Assembly: GCF_015832195.1 (NCBI RefSeq)
Contig: NC_052032.1
Span: 5,710,618-5,774,617, forward strand
Source: Motacilla alba alba
Lineage: Eukaryota > Chordata > Aves > Passeriformes > Motacillidae
DNA: 64,000 nucleotides
Direction: 5' to 3'
In this document: in pieces, positions 1 to 13,900 of the stretch
Numbering within the stretch: position 1 is the stretch's first letter
Layout of the letters: each line of letters opens with the position of its first letter
Program-made: the position numbers and the translations under genes
Notes under the pieces: generated by a model
Told to the model about the DNA's origin: nothing
Database searches by the model: none
Seen by the model: only the letters and a program-made list of their open reading frames with translations

Positions 1-695
1 GCAGACATAACTGCGGACAAGATACAGTCTGGGACAAAAACAAGGTTAGACTTTACTTGTAAACACAATAACAGTGTCTTTTTGATATGAGCAGTGCTAA
101 TTAGTCATACACAGCCAACCCTGACATTAACGATGGATGACTAAGATTGGTAATACTTTTGTCCTACAGCCTATAAGGCAGTGAACCTTGAGCAGACTAG
201 CAGTTACTGAAACTTTGCATCTCCATTTATTTCACTGTAACTTGTTTGTGGATGTGTCCTCTGAGAGGGCAACAAATCCATAAAGAGTTCAATAAATAGA
301 GCTGCAGAGAGCACTGTCTGCCAAGCCTGCCCTTCAATTTGGAGCTTTTTATGCACTTGTACCACTTAGCAGTGGTTATTGTAAAATAGGTCATATGCAC
401 ATTCCACAGGGCACTGCAGCCTCTGCTCTAGGAGAGGACTTGAGCTCAGATGGCACGGTTATGTACAAGGGCAGTGTGGTGTTAAAGGCACATTTAAAGC
501 CTGTAAACCCTACTGCTGTTACAAAATACCAGTGTGAGACAGTCTGTCCTCATCTCCAACGGTCTGTGCATGTGTCCTTCATGCCAGCACAACAGAAACC
601 GTTTCATATTATTCTTATCTACCAGAGTGGAAAAAGCAGAAAAGCCTGTAGACTTTACAGCTACTCCACTTTGTTCTGTTCATGAAGGGATCTAC
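1..695 (-). other. ZDHHC12 intron 2 (partial)
   Basis: The donor GTAGAT follows exon 2 immediately (positions 695 downwards). No further ZDHHC12 exon was recognised in this stretch. A short 96-codon open frame on the plus strand has no recognisable protein character. Confidence 0.7.
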
Positions 696-1259
696 CTTCA
701 CTTCCTCTTCAGGCTTAACAAAACCCGGATCCATGAGAGACACCTTGAAGTACAGCAGGATCGAGCATAAAACCAGCAAAACGAAGATCAGCGGCTGAAG
801 CAGCTCCCCGCGCTCCTCTTGCTTTTGCAGATCTGAAAGGTACCCATAAAAGACAGAGAGCAGCAGCTCCTTGCGAAGCGCCCTGGATTTTTCTCTCTGG
901 CCTCAACAAAGGGGTCCCGAATGTATGAAGAGGAAATGGGGAGAGACCAGGCGGGGAGAGGAGAGGCTGAGAAGGGGCTCCCAGACCCTCCCGCCCTATG
1001 GGCACCCCCGGGCCCCGGCCGGGCGCAGACAGCCCCTGTCCGCGGGGACCGCACGGCCCGGCCGCCATCCCCGCGCTCCGGCCGCGACCACCGCGCTCCG
1101 CCTGCCCCCGGGGCGGAGCGGCCCCGGCCCAGCGCCGGCCCCGCTCCCCGCAGCCCGGCCGGGCCCCGCCTCACCCGTGCGGTGCAGGAGGAGCCCGAGC
1201 AGCAGCGCCGCGCTGAGGGCCGTGTGCGCCGCCCGCACCCAGCGCCCGCCGGGGCCCAT
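696..1259 (-). CDS. ZDHHC12: Palmitoyltransferase ZDHHC12, N-terminal part (exons 1-2, gene continues beyond left edge)
   Basis: ZDHHC enzymes transfer palmitate to cysteines of membrane proteins, here expected in Golgi/ER membranes. Coding exons are 1175-1259 and 696-832 on the minus strand. The ATG is at 1259, and the exon 1 donor (G|GTGAGG) joins phase 1 to an acceptor after CAG at 833. The translation begins MGPGGRWVRAAHTAL, a first hydrophobic segment, then HRTDLQKQEERGELLQPL, a second hydrophobic segment (FVLLVLCSILLYF) and VSLMDPGFV. This follows human ZDHHC12 (HDTELRQWEEQGELLLPL ... VSLMDPGYV). The TTxE/DHHC-bearing exons are not in the window; 1-695 is the start of intron 2. The open frame extends upstream of the ATG, but the human N-terminus and the CpG-island context favour this start. 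The identity is clear; catalytic residues cannot be assessed. Confidence 0.9.
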
Positions 1260-1700
1260 GGCCCCCCGCCTTCCCCGGCTCCGGGGCTCCGCCGGGCCCG
1301 GAAGGCCTCCGGGCAGCGCCGGCAGGGCCGGACGGGACACGGGCAGCGCCCCGAGGCGGAGCCAGGGCGGCCCAGCCCTGCGGGGGAGGCTCCGCCGGGC
1401 TGCGGGGCTGGTGCCACTCCAGGAGCGGGCCGGGTTCTGCCGTCTGGGGCTCGGCAAACGCCCTGAGCCGGGGTCCCTGGCTCCTGTTGTCCCCCACACC
1501 GCCCCGGTGTTGTTGTGCCCGGCGGGGCCTTTCCTCGAGGAGAGTGTTTTCCCTGGGCCCTTCCCGCGTGTCCTCCCGCCCTCAGCCCAGCTCTGGGGTG
1601 CAGCGCTGGGCAGGCTGTTGAGAGCCTCCGTTACACCGGGGCAGGCGCTGCTGGGTGGGCCGGGCTGGGGAAGGGTCGGGCAGTGATGGGCAGGCAGCAG
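950..1700. promoter_or_regulatory. CpG island, ZDHHC12 promoter
   Basis: Dense CpG and GC-box sequence surrounds exon 1 of ZDHHC12 and extends about 450 bases upstream of the ATG on the minus strand, then falls off sharply after about 1700. There is no clear TATA box, so this is a CpG-island promoter by inference. Several long open frames on both strands here (up to about 270 codons) are composition artefacts rich in Pro, Arg, Gly and Ala. Confidence 0.7.
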
Positions 1701-4700
1701 GTGCCGTTCAAAGGCTCCTCGGGCTGGTTCCCGAGGTGCTGCTCTGCGTTTATCCTGCTCTCGCTAACGGGGTTATGCCATGTGTTGGTTTCCAGCCCCC
1801 GGGAAGAGGCGCGGAGAGGCTGTGCCAGGCTGGAAGCAGCCACACGGCCCCATTAACCCAACAGAGCCTGGAGAACGTCTGCCATAACTCCAGGAGGGAT
1901 TTGATCTGGTTGAGATGGGTACAGTCAACAGGCTCCTGGCTGGGTGGGGTCATTGAACTCGCCCAAGGGCTGCCGAGGAAAGCAGGTGTGTATAGACTCT
2001 TCTCAGCTGGAACAGACACCTAAAAGCAATTGAATTGCACCTTTGATATTTGTCTCTTGCTAACAATAAAAAACCCACCATGTATATATTAGCCCAGCAT
2101 GTATATATTTACACTTTGAGTTTCTAAAGGAGATGAATGTTATCACAGATCTGTAGAAGTTCCAAAATCAGTGCTTTCTGTTTAACTCCCTTCACTTTTG
2201 ACATCGCTATACCTTGCTGCTTTTGTTACCTTCATTCCCAGTAAAAATTTGGAAAGAAATATCATATTCTTTCTAAATTTACCCTCCAGCACCTGGTAGT
2301 GGATTCCTTGGTATTGTTTTCCCACAAATTCATTATTTTAGTCTCTTCATATGAGTCAGTGGCCACGTGCTGATGCCAGAAAAGCACATGGTTGTGTGGG
2401 TCACTTAAATGATTTACCTGAGACAGCTGGGTTGAAATGTTAACACAAGTTGTCAACTAAATTTTAGGCAATCATTCAAACTCTTTCGTTTTTGTTTGTG
2501 TTTTTTTTTGTTTTGTTTTGTTGTTGTTTTGGTTTGGTTTGGTTTTGTTTTTTGTTTTGTTTTGTTTGTTTTTTTAATTCTAGGTAATTGCAAAGCCTAT
2601 GGCTCTCTTCCCTCAGACACCTCAGGCTGTACTGGTGCTCAGAAGAAGGTGGGTAGTGTCTTTCCTTCTTCACAGAGGGGTGTAAATTTTAAAGCTTAAT
2701 GAAATAAATTTGAGTAGTAATAATATTATCTTGGAATCCCATGCTGCTAGAAGGCTAAGGTATCTCTCTGGGCTCTTACAGCACGTTTTCAGAGGCAGTT
2801 CAGTTTCATACAAATGCTCCTCCCATCCTGTTCACCTGCTCCTTTACAGGCTCCACAGTGACCACTGCACCAACTGGCACTGAGCCCTTCCAGGACCAGG
2901 GTCTTAAGAAGAAAGTCAGGCTGGCCCTAAAGCAGATTGGCTTTTCTTAAGTGCTCAGATCCTGCCCCTTACAAAGCCCAGGCTGTGGAGTGTGAACTGC
3001 AGATACATTACAGAGTTCAGAACAATCTGGACACTCAAATATTGTCCTGATTTTTTTCTCTTCTCACACAATTTTCTAACAATGCTCTCGTCCTCCACTG
3101 CTTTCTTCTGTTGACAGGCAGTATTGTGTCTTTTGGAGTGATGAAAGGCAAAGGCACTGAACAGCATCATCAACACGTGGCAGTTCCTTTCATTTTTAAT
3201 TAAATATATGACAGCCAATGGACCAGTAATGTACCTAAATAAACCACATTCATAGAACAAAGGAAGAAGACACTCTTGAGCACTAGGTTTAATACACAGC
3301 GGGTATCCAACGGATACAACAGAAAAGTTAATTCATTCAGAATTGTAAGGAAGCAACAGTTGTGCATTTTGATTTTTTTGCTCAGTTTCACCAGGTACAA
3401 ACATTTGAACCAGGCCTCAGCATCAGGCAGGTCCATGGACAGAGTAAAAGGAGACACTTGCTCATTATAACTGAGGGTATTTTCATTGCAAAACAAGGAA
3501 ATACATATTTAATTAGCTTAAAAACACTTTTAAAACAAAAAAATAGTTACAGAGAGGATCTGTGACAATTACATGAAATCAAAACAGTCTGCTAAAGCAA
3601 AAGTGTTTCAGTTCAACAGAGTATCTCCCTCATTCCTTAAGTGCTCTCTTCTCCTTCAGCCCCCATGTTGCTTTTCATCTATTCCTGATGACTATTGCCC
3701 TCTGTGCTTCATCCACATACATGGTTGTCGTGGAGACCAGCTGTTTCCCTACTTTTAATTCTCTTTTCCTAGCACAAGCTGTCCTCTAACACCTGAGCTG
3801 TGGCAGACTCCTCCCTAAACAGTCTCAAGGAAATGTCTTTTCTATGGGTAGTGCCTGACTGCAGTGCCCTCTAGCTCTTGCCCTACTGGTAATTAATTGC
3901 CTTCTTCAGGTAATGAGAGGGAATTGACTCACAGCTCCAAAACTTTTCTTCCCACTCATCTTTTGCAGAGACCAGAGTGACAGCAGCAGAAGCCCAGCCA
4001 AGGTGACAAGCTGGGTAGGATTCAGTGCTGAAGAGGATAATTTCAGTAGGAAGGTGCAGGGAAACAGCAGCCATGGTGCAGATGAATTATCTGCAGTGTT
4101 CTGATTGCCACAAGTATCAGTGCTAAACTTTCTTGGCTTGGTCTAGATGAGAAAGTCTGGTGTTTCTGGGTGTTAAACATCATCCAAGTAGATGCCAATC
4201 CTTATGAGCAATTCCTCCCACAGATTTTGTAGAATGGAAGCACTGGTGGGAAGTTGCTCACCATTTGCACTGCAGGGTCACTGACAAGGGCCACTGGAGG
4301 ACAGGGCAGCCTCCAGCCAGGAAGAAAACCACACACAGTTCAGGTAGAGGGTTCCTTTCTTGGCACAGTCTCTGCAGGGAGCTACTGAGTCGTGTTCGTG
4401 CTCTGCTTGCCAAGCTTTGGAATATTAAAGGAAATGTAGTAGTGAAAACATGAAGAGTCTGAGTGGGCCAACAGCTACTGAGCACAAGGAGCCCCTCTGC
4501 AATATCCTTACATGCTATGAACTTCTCTACAGCTGCATTTTCATTTGAAAAATAGAACCCCATTCTAGTTTTCTGAGCAGGGTTGGTCACTGGCTGTGTA
4601 ATTTTGTGTGGAGCTGAAGTTTCCTGGCTTGTTCCTTTGATCCAGCAAAGCTGGAAGGCCTGAGAGGCATCCTTGGAGCAGTCAAGCATTTCAGGGTATC

Positions 4701-7240
4701 CAACTTCCCCTTTCACATTAAACCTTCATAAGAAATCTGCCACTTTGCCCTCCCTTCCTTTGCAGAACACTGATGTGATGCCTGCAGGCAACTCTCCTGT
4801 TCTGTCCTCAGTTCTGGATCTATGGCACCAGTTAAATCCTTGCCACCAAAAAAATGTTTTCAGGTCATGCATTATGCCTGTTGTTTCAGTTAGGGAAACT
4901 GAGGCCCAAACTGTTTTCAGACTTCCAATTACAGGAAATGTTGGATTGTGCTCTGCTGCTCAAAGGATACTTTTTACTCTTTGATCCTTACTGAAGGGAA
5001 AATGTTATTTTTCAGCTCACAAAATCTGGAAGACACTGAAGCTTGTAGGCAAAGCTCATGTTACTCTAACAGGGGTGTTATTCCTTTTAACGTGCTGCCT
5101 TAGGCATTTACCTTGCTGGTGCCTGACTCAAAATCTTATGTGAGGCTTTCTGCAGTTGCCCAGCTAAGAGTTCCCTCTTTCACCTGGGAATGGTGACAGA
5201 TTTCAGCAAGCTGAGCTTTTCTGTCAGCCTGGCCTGGTTCCATTCATCTCCTTATTGCTGGGAAATTGAAATCTTTTTATCCTGGTTTGGGCTGAGGTAC
5301 AGCTTGCTGAGGGTCTGTGAGCACAGAGGTGACCTCTGCAGTGTGAAACAGCTTGGATGCAGTGTGGATCTTGTTAGTTTGGGGTGCAGCAGGTGAGACT
5401 CCAGGAACTGCTCAACTTGTGGAAGCACTGGTTTGGAAAACCCAAACCTTTGGGGTCTCGAGGCAGATAAAACCAAGCCATTGGTTGTCATTAGCCTTGA
5501 TGTAGTTGTGCCAAAGTCTCAGAGCAGAGCCCAACCGCTTGGCTTGGATTGCAGTGAGAGGCTGGGATCTGCTCCAGCTGACATGGGAGTTCCCCAGCTC
5601 CACTGTCTCCCCAGCGTGGCAGCTGCTTTCTGGGGACAAGGCTTTCTGATAGCTCACATCTGTCATCTGTCCCCTTCTGCTCTACTCCCACCTTGCCAAC
5701 ACGGTCAGAATCTCGAGTGCTTTTTGTCAGTTGGTTCAAGATTTCAGTGACAGGAGCTTTCACTAAATGGGCATTGGAAAGGAAGATGTGATGTGGTGGG
5801 TGGTACTGCCATGTGAAACAGCTTCCCAAGGACAGCAGCACTAAATGGGGAGTTAAAGAGCAAAGCCTGACTCCCCTAACAACCAAGGCTGTACTTGCAG
5901 CCCCTCTTAGTTTTGCATCTAGAAGGAAGATTAGCAAATGTTACACAGAAAACAGATCTTGAAATAATCTTCTTGAAATAAACCCATAAGGACACAAATT
6001 CTTGAGAAACAGGAATAAGAGAAAAATACATTTCAAATGACTGCAAAAAAGTATAATTTGTCAAGTTTTGCAATCTTATGAAAACAATTTAAAAGTGACA
6101 CAAAAATATATATAAGTTTGAAAAATACTTAAAAGAAAAAAAGTACAGATCTCACAATACCAAAACAAATTGACGTATGGTTAAAAAGAAAAAAAAAGAC
6201 ATTGAATAACACCGTATTGGCAGTAAAAGTAAACCTCTCCAGGCAGTTGTGTTCTGTCAGTTAAAGTGTCAGTTTGTGGATCAAGGATCCATCTCGAACG
6301 TGCTCACAAGGACAACATGAACTCTGAGCATTAGCAGAAGCTCATAGCAGCGACTCAAATCCGAGAGCAAAGTGTACAAGGGAAGAGAGCAGCGAGTTGC
6401 TGTGCTCTGAGGCCTGAAATGTCCCAGCCTGCATGGCCATGGGCTCATCTCCTTCTACCAGGCACGACATCTTTTCTGAGTCCCTTCTAAGGGAAGATTT
6501 GTCAAAGAACTGTGATGAGCAGTGGGCTATGTCACAGACAACTGTGCTGTTGAGTGCCTGGCTGTGAGGCAAACCTTGGCCTTCACCTTCTTGAGCCATT
6601 ATAGGTCTGGAGTGTCACAGGTGAAGACCAGCTCAGTGGGACTGTCCTCTCACCTGTGTCACACAGACTGGAGTAATGCTGCTGATGGGATGGGGACTGC
6701 ACTGGTAAGTGCTTCTGGGAGTCAGATAGGAATAGGGCCTTCTGCTTCTGAGAACAGGGGGAAGATGTTGGGGTGGAACAAAAGGTGCTATTTTCTGGGA
6801 CTGCCCTTCAGAGAGTGCCTGGAGACTCCCCACCTCCAATTCTAGTAGTTGTGCTGCAGTGAGCTTCCTGTGAAGGGAGATTATGATGCTACTGAGCACA
6901 GCTTGTGATGGCACAGACTGAGGAAGGGCAGAACAGCTCCAGTCCCTTCCTGAGACTTGCACGAGGGCGTACAGCTGCTCAGGACTAGGGCCTAGCAGAG
7001 TATAGTATGCAGAGGAAATACTCTGGCTTTGTAGCCCTTCTCTACAAAACAGAACACTACTAAAAAAGGTGGTGAAGGACTGGAATGAAGATGTCTAGCC
7101 CTTTGTGAACAAACCTTGTGCCTTGTTGCACAGGCTCCTTTCAACAGAGAAGCTCTGTGTAGCCAAGAATGTATAACTGGTTCTGCTGGTCATCCCTGAC
7201 CTTCTGAGGCTGGGTGGGCTGGCAGATCCCACTGTACTGC
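1700..7240. other. Intergenic interval between ZDHHC12 and ZER1
   Basis: No gene is recognised on either strand in this 5.5 kb. It contains a G/T-rich low-complexity tract (2488-2576), an AT-rich stretch around 6000-6230 and only short open frames. Part may be extended ZER1 3' UTR (minus strand), since only one canonical minus-strand AATAAA was seen, at 7268-7273. Confidence 0.5.
2488..2576. repeat. T/G-rich low-complexity tract
   Basis: Runs of T are interrupted by single or double G (TTTTG, TTTGG, TTG units) for about 90 bases. The complementary strand reads as an A-rich (AAAAC)n-like tract, so this may be the decayed tail of a retroposon, although no retroposon body is recognised beside it. 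Confidence 0.7.
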
Positions 7241-7267
7241 CAATGGGGACAAAACAGACCTCTTGAC

Positions 7268-7974
7268 TTTATTGGGAAAGTCTGACTTCCAAATGACCCA
7301 CATGGAATTAGCAATGCTTCCATTAATGTGAATCTTCTATTAAAAGCCCTTAAGGGAGTGAATTAGCTTGAAAGGTCTTCTCTAGTTTCTCCATTCCTAA
7401 GTCTCACTAAAACATCAGTTCTTTTGGTCTGTCTTTCTGGTATTGTGTCCCCCAACCTCTCTAACCAAATAAATAACTCATCACTGCCTGTCCCCCCACT
7501 GAGCAGCCAATGCTGATTCAGGACTGGTGTTCTTGCAGACATCACAGGACCTCATGCAGTACAGCAAAAGGGAATTTTCTAAAAAGTGGGAAATAACCAT
7601 CACACTAGTGATCACACAACTAGGTCTTCAAGCTCATGGTCATTTGAGGCTCTCTGTGTGGTCTAAAATAAAAGGTTAAAAGATACATAATGTAATTGTC
7701 TTTGTTTTTTGTTTTCTTTTTATACAGAAATCATACACACAGAACTTCAACCTGAAACTTCATAACAAAAAAAGTCCACTAAGTTAAGGAAAGCATTTTG
7801 TTGTGCAAAAAGTCCCTCCCCCCTCCCCTATTCACCTTCATCTACTGAGGGTCTCACACACACACATAAAGTTTCCTTCCAACGGGCGAGTTGGTAAGAA
7901 AGAGTCCTCCCTATGTACAGTGAGTTAGAGAGAAGCTGGATACAGTGCTGGCAAGAGGCATTGGGTGACTGCCT
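7268..7974 (-). other. ZER1: Probable ZER1 3' UTR
   Basis: The ZER1 stop codon is at 7977-7975. The first canonical AATAAA on the minus strand lies at 7273-7268, giving a 3' UTR of about 700 nt, plausible for this gene. The UTR end is inferred from that single signal only. Confidence 0.45.
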
Positions 7975-10900
7975 CTATCTGGAAGTGTCCATGTTCTCCT
8001 CCTTAAAGTTACTGCAGTGCTCTATAACTTTCCTATGGATAAAACAAGGACAAGGAGAGAGGGTTTAGTTTAAAGCTTATTGCACCTCAGCTGTGGGACA
8101 GTAAGGTAAGAACTGTCCCAGAGTTGACTTCTGTGTTAGCAGTGTCCTGTTTGTATCTGAGACACAAACTGTGTCAAAACCAGTAAACTCCACAAAAGCA
8201 GCTCCCAGCTTGGAATGTCAAGTTATGGTAGTGCATATCCAGATCCAGCTGTGACCATTCATTCGTTACCCCCACACCCAAAACCTCAGATGCCTTTAAA
8301 TCCCACCAGGAAATACATTCATACAAATGTTTGTCCTTCCCTGTGCTGTCACCTGTCCCATCCCACACACTGTGTGTAACTGTGACTGTCTTCTGCAGGC
8401 TCCAGTCCCCTCCAGAATTTAGCAACCCTCAGCAGTGGGAATACCTGCTGCCCGCTCACCAGGTATGTATTCCCATATCTCTGCCTCTCTATTCATCCTG
8501 CAGGTATGAAATTACAGCTCTCACTTTGCCAATGATCAGAAACTGTAGCTGGCTTTTACAACTCTGAAAGGATGGCTCCAAAGAAAGGTGTCATTGCAAG
8601 GGTGATGGACTCTACCTTCTGAAAAATGCTCTCATTTGAACTGTGCAGTTGGCAGTTCAGTGACAGGCCAGTATGATTCTGAAGACAGGCAGCCACCCAA
8701 GTACAGGGAAAAGTGATAACTGGAGACTACTGGCCTAAGAACTGCAATTAGCCACATGGCTCCCTTGCTCAACAACCCAATCTACAACCCCGTTGCCTGG
8801 TAATCATCTGTATGTACTGTACACCTATAAACATCTCTAGTATTCTGTTTTCAACCTCTTTTTCCTCTGCCTCTCCTGTATTCAATTCATACCTCTCATA
8901 CACATCGCTCCAGACCTTGCTTTGGTAGCCTCACTTTAGTGGAAGAATTAAAAATTAAACTAAGGCTAAACTGAGAGTTTGTGATGTGCACTGGTGTCCT
9001 ACCGGGCCATTTCCTTGGTCTCTTGTCGTGCTGAGGCCATTTTAATCATGTCCTTCAGGAGAGGAATCCCTCCTTCTTTGATCAGCAGTGGGCAGTACTT
9101 GTCAGCTGCAGAGAAAAGAATAAATCAGGTCCTTGTGAACCCTCACAACAGTGTACAAAGGGTGGCAGGAGGGGAAGAAGAAGGATCAAAACAGTGAAGG
9201 AATTTCCTACACACCAAGTCTAATTAGCTTTATTTGGCTGTGCTGCCTGGACGTTCCTGCATCATTCAAAGAAGGTTTTCTTTACCTACATAGTTTATCC
9301 TGCAAGACCGTTTCTGCTGACAGCCTCAGGTTCACCCCCTCAACTTCTACAGTGCAGGGAATATGATTTCAAAAAGAGAACTTACGGTAGACAGAGACCA
9401 GGTTATAGAGTGCCCAGGTGGCCCAGTGCTGGCTGACTGGGGAGATCCCTTGTGGAAGAAGTCGAAGGATTGGTTCAAATGACCTGCACAGAAATATTAC
9501 AGAAGTTGTTCAAAATCCAAGAGCTACTTCTTTCAACACCTTTGCCACTCACAGCAATACAATACAGCAAGGGATCTGCTCATAGGTACCGCAGCAGTAA
9601 ATCCAGTGGTATTTCAAAGATTCTGGCACCAAGGCTAAGTCAATGTCCCAGGGCAATGCTGGCAGGATTACAGGCTCCACCACTTCAGCACAAACACACT
9701 GCTCAGAGAAACAGCTGCAACAAAGGCAAGTGAGCCCAGGAACTATTTCCATGCCCATTAGGCATTTCCTCACAGGAGTTGAAATCCAGCAGCACTGATC
9801 AGTTTGAGGAGGGACAAAGCCAAACTACACCCAGGCAAAGCTGGCTGCACATGTGCAAGGGTGCCTGTGTTTCTTCTGACAAGGATACTATACTGTCCAT
9901 ACTGTAAACAGGCACTGGAATGCCAGTTGGATCCCTGCCAAGCACTAAGGGAATTCTGAGTACCTGATAACCTCTTACAGGAAGGGGTTTAGAGGATTCC
10001 AGCAGTTATATTAACATTTGAAGGGATTTCTGGTACCTGTGTGTAAATATGCCCCAGAGAAGAGTGAAAGCATGTGGCTTTGGGAAGCAAACAGACTTAA
10101 AAGGACAGATTGCAAAGGACAGCAGTGTCAGAGGGAAGTGCTTAGGCAGTCCTAGACAGACCATGGTTTTCCTGAACTACTCCATTTCAGCAGAAACTTG
10201 CAGGAGAAATTCTACTGGGCTGCCAAACTTCTCCCATAGGAATTGTGAGGTAAGGTGTCTAATTTCAGTATCTTATGTAACATGTTTCAAAGGAAGATGT
10301 AAAACCCTCACTAAAGAATATGTCCCTGAAGATGTTTCTCCTTCACTCTGAACAGAGCCTCCATGCTAGGCTCTCTCTCTTCCTTTCTCTCTGTAGGTGC
10401 TTCCTTCCTGTGACAATCCTGGCTCCCGTGTGAGTGGGCCAATCTTTTCCATTGCTCACCTGTAGTTGATATTTCTCCTGGAGTTGATATCCCAGCTCTG
10501 GATGGCTGCCCACATCCTCTTCACAACTTCTTCTCTATGAGGCTCACAGATCCCCCAGGCCTCTAAACCATCAAACATGATATGGGAGAGCACTCCACAG
10601 GCATTATACGACACCTCAATCCCATCAGCTTTGCTCTCCAGCAGGTTGCTGCCAAGAGAGAAGAGATCACTCAGAGCTGCTGATGCAGTAAAGATTCACA
10701 AGTCTCCAGGTGATTCAGAAGAGATCAGAGCCCAGCTGATCACCAGCCAGGCACTCACCTGAACACACTGATGAACTGGGAGGTCATGAGCTGCGGGCGG
10801 AGCTCCTTCACTTCTGCCACGTTGCCCAGCAGCCCCAGCATGTTGCGGTGCAGCTCCTGTTTCTCTGGGAACTCCTGGCCAGGCAAGGAACAGGATTATA

Positions 10901-13900
10901 CACAGGTAGGACTCTGGTGATGCTGAGAACAAGCAACCCTGGGAAAGGGCTGTACAGCACATCTAGAAAACCTCAGTATTTTTGGGTAGTCAGCAATGGC
11001 CCCTTGGCAGGTGCCAAATGGTGCTAAAGGTTGTGTGAAAAGGGAGGATGAAAACCAGGCCCGCTGTTCACTGCTGCTCTGCTTGAGAGGGCTGAGCAAA
11101 GATGGGCAAAGGGGAAGATGTGTTCACTGTAAGTTTCTCTGTTCTACTGGCTGGGTGGAATGATGTGAGAAGGAAGAACTTACACAAGCTTTTTCTTTCT
11201 TGTTTGTGAAGTGTAGGAAGTAATGCTTGGAGAGGAGCAGAGCCAGGGATCCTGCCCAGGCACCTGCATCTCCACTGCTCCTGTCAGCATCTCTCCAGAG
11301 ACAATCAGACACTTACTTTCAAGCACTCCAAGAACAGTTTCATGCCACTGTAGTTAAGGAACATCTCACAGTTATCTGGGGTCTCATCAGTGATGTTCCA
11401 GAGGGCACTCCAGGAGAACTCCATCACCTGATCACACTATAGGGAAAAGGACAGAATCAGAGCTTTGCTAATGCAGGAGCCTGGTGCAAAACAATCACCT
11501 GTTTCCTCTCTGCCATCACCCTAGATGACTTCAGAGGTAAGAAAACCTTGTTGTTCACTTTCAACTTGTCAGAAAGTGGGTTTTTTGTTTAATATTTTTG
11601 CCTTTCTGTCACATTCCCCTGCCCTCAGCCTGGAACAAGAAATTCTGCAGCATCAGCTGAGATGTCTTTGTGTTTGTTAGAGAAGCTGAGCTGGCACTCT
11701 GGGCTGATTTCCATGCCTAAGTCAGACTGAAGAGAAAATACCCTATGTATATGGGTTTTTTGGGAAACACTCACCGTTTTATCAGCCAACTTCTTCTGAA
11801 TCAACTTTAGCATTGTCTGTGGGCAAAGAAAGGGGAAAAGTGAGAAACAGTCCAAAAATGAACCTAAAACTTAATCAGCCCTGCAGTATCACAGCAGTTA
11901 TGGCCAATTTTGATCTTATACAGAGAACCTACTTGATTTATCTTTCTCTAAACCAGTGGGACTGGGTCATGTTCCAAGCTGTAAGTATTCACAGAGCTGA
12001 AATATGCCACAGTCCCTGAGCTGTTGAGTTTGCAGTTGAGTCATTTTTGAGCTGTATGACAAGGTCTGGGATGTGCCATAACTGCACCAAAGCAACAGCC
12101 TCTGCAGTTCTTGGAAAAGGTGGGGGATATGGGTTGAGTTGGGAAATGATGCAAACTTGGGGAGAAGCAGAAGGACACAGTCACAAGGTGGTACCAGATC
12201 TAGAAATAACCTGATGTGGTGAGCTCAGGTGTTAGGTTACAGTGACTTCCAGCCCTCACACCAGCCTGTCTCTGAGATCATAACCTCCAGTGGGGGCAAG
12301 CAAATAAAGGGGTGGGTTCCAGGAGAGCTCAGCATTGCTGGGACACTGGTTCTCTTCTGTGATACTGCGAGGTTGGATCATGGCTGGAGGCTTTGATGGA
12401 CAGCTGTAAAGGAACTGTCCTAGCCTGGGTTACGGATAAGTAGACACCTTGGGACCATACCAACCATGACAAACCCCATCTTGCCCACAGCTTCTTTGTG
12501 GTCGTTGTCCACCTGGCAGACCAGGGCGTTGCAGAGGTGCACAGCGATGCGCTGGATGGACTCGTCCTGCCGGCTCTGGTTGAGGATGTTCAGCAGCAGC
12601 TCGTTCACTCGGCGGTACTGGAACTCCAGCTCCTCGGGAATGCTGAAGTTACACAGGGTCAGGCAGCAGTTCCGCTGGACCTGCGTCAAAAGGAAGCAAA
12701 CACTGGGCCAAGTGGCTACAAAAGCACACACCCCACCATCTCACGTTTCCTTGCTGCTTGGTACTGAAAGCATCTTCTTGCCTGACTACAGCTACTGAGA
12801 TGTCTGTTACCCTCTGATCTCATGCTGTGCTTCAGCCATGCTCCATGACTGTCACTCCAGTCTCATAAGGCCACCCAATATCCAGGGCCCGTTGCTTTCC
12901 AAGCCAGTTCCTCACTGCCCATTGGCTCTCTACAAAGCTGACTTCCAGTACAGAGATTTGAGATGTTTCTTTCCATTGACTCAACATCCCCTCTACCCAC
13001 AACAATTTCACCCCATAGTCAGTACGGGTATCTGTGTGTCACGCACGTGCTTTGAGCACTGTTCATGGATAAAAAGGAGCACCCTGCATGTAATCCCCAT
13101 TGCTGAGTGGACAGCAGGAGCAGATCTGGGCAGGTAGTAACTTCTCTGCCTTGTTTAACTCCCTGCAGGCAGAGGAAACCCAAATGCTGACACCAGGCTA
13201 AAGAATTGATCCAGGGAGAGAGGACTATGGGAACCAAAGGTGCCTGGGCTGCTCTTACTGTGACCTCCTGGTAGGACTCCATGCCGTTGAGCACCACCTG
13301 GATGACCTGGCGCCGCAGCTTCACGCTCTGCTCCATGCGGTACTCGGAGTTGGTCAAGTAGAACAGCGCGGCGCTGCCTGTCACCTGGATGTTTTTGTCA
13401 TCCTTGTGGCACTTGAGCGCTGTGATCACCAGCTGCAGAGAAACAACACAGAGCTTCAGTGCCACAGACTTGCTGCTAACTCTTGGAGTGACTGTTAGAA
13501 GCCCGCAAGGAAAGCGTGGCCCAGGCATTGCAGGAACGTGCTCAGGAAATGAAGGTACCCAGTTCCACTGCGCTACTGGAACTTTCTCTGGAATGGCCCG
13601 ATACAGTGTCCCAGGGTGGAAAAAAAGACTGGGAGTGCAAAATTCCCCTTGTCAGGGTGAGGCCAAGGCTTACCTGGAGGGCTCTCAGCAGCTGGCTGCA
13701 GCGCTCGATGCGGGCAATGTCGAAGAGCAGGTTGATGGCCCGGGAAGTGATCTCCGGCCGGTGCTCGGTGTAAGCCTCAATGGCATTCAGGACTTGCTCT
13801 TCGTTCTTGTCTCCACTCACCTGGCGTGGAAAAGCAAGGGGAGAAATTATGAAGGAGGAAAACCAATATGAGAAGGAAACTCTGGAAGGTCAAAGGGTGT

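Noticed and set aside
871..1686. Long overlapping open frames (up to 271 codons) in the ZDHHC12 CpG island
   Set aside because: They are Pro/Arg/Gly/Ala-rich on both strands, lack family signatures and overlap the well-supported ZDHHC12 exon 1; GC-rich sequence rarely contains stops.
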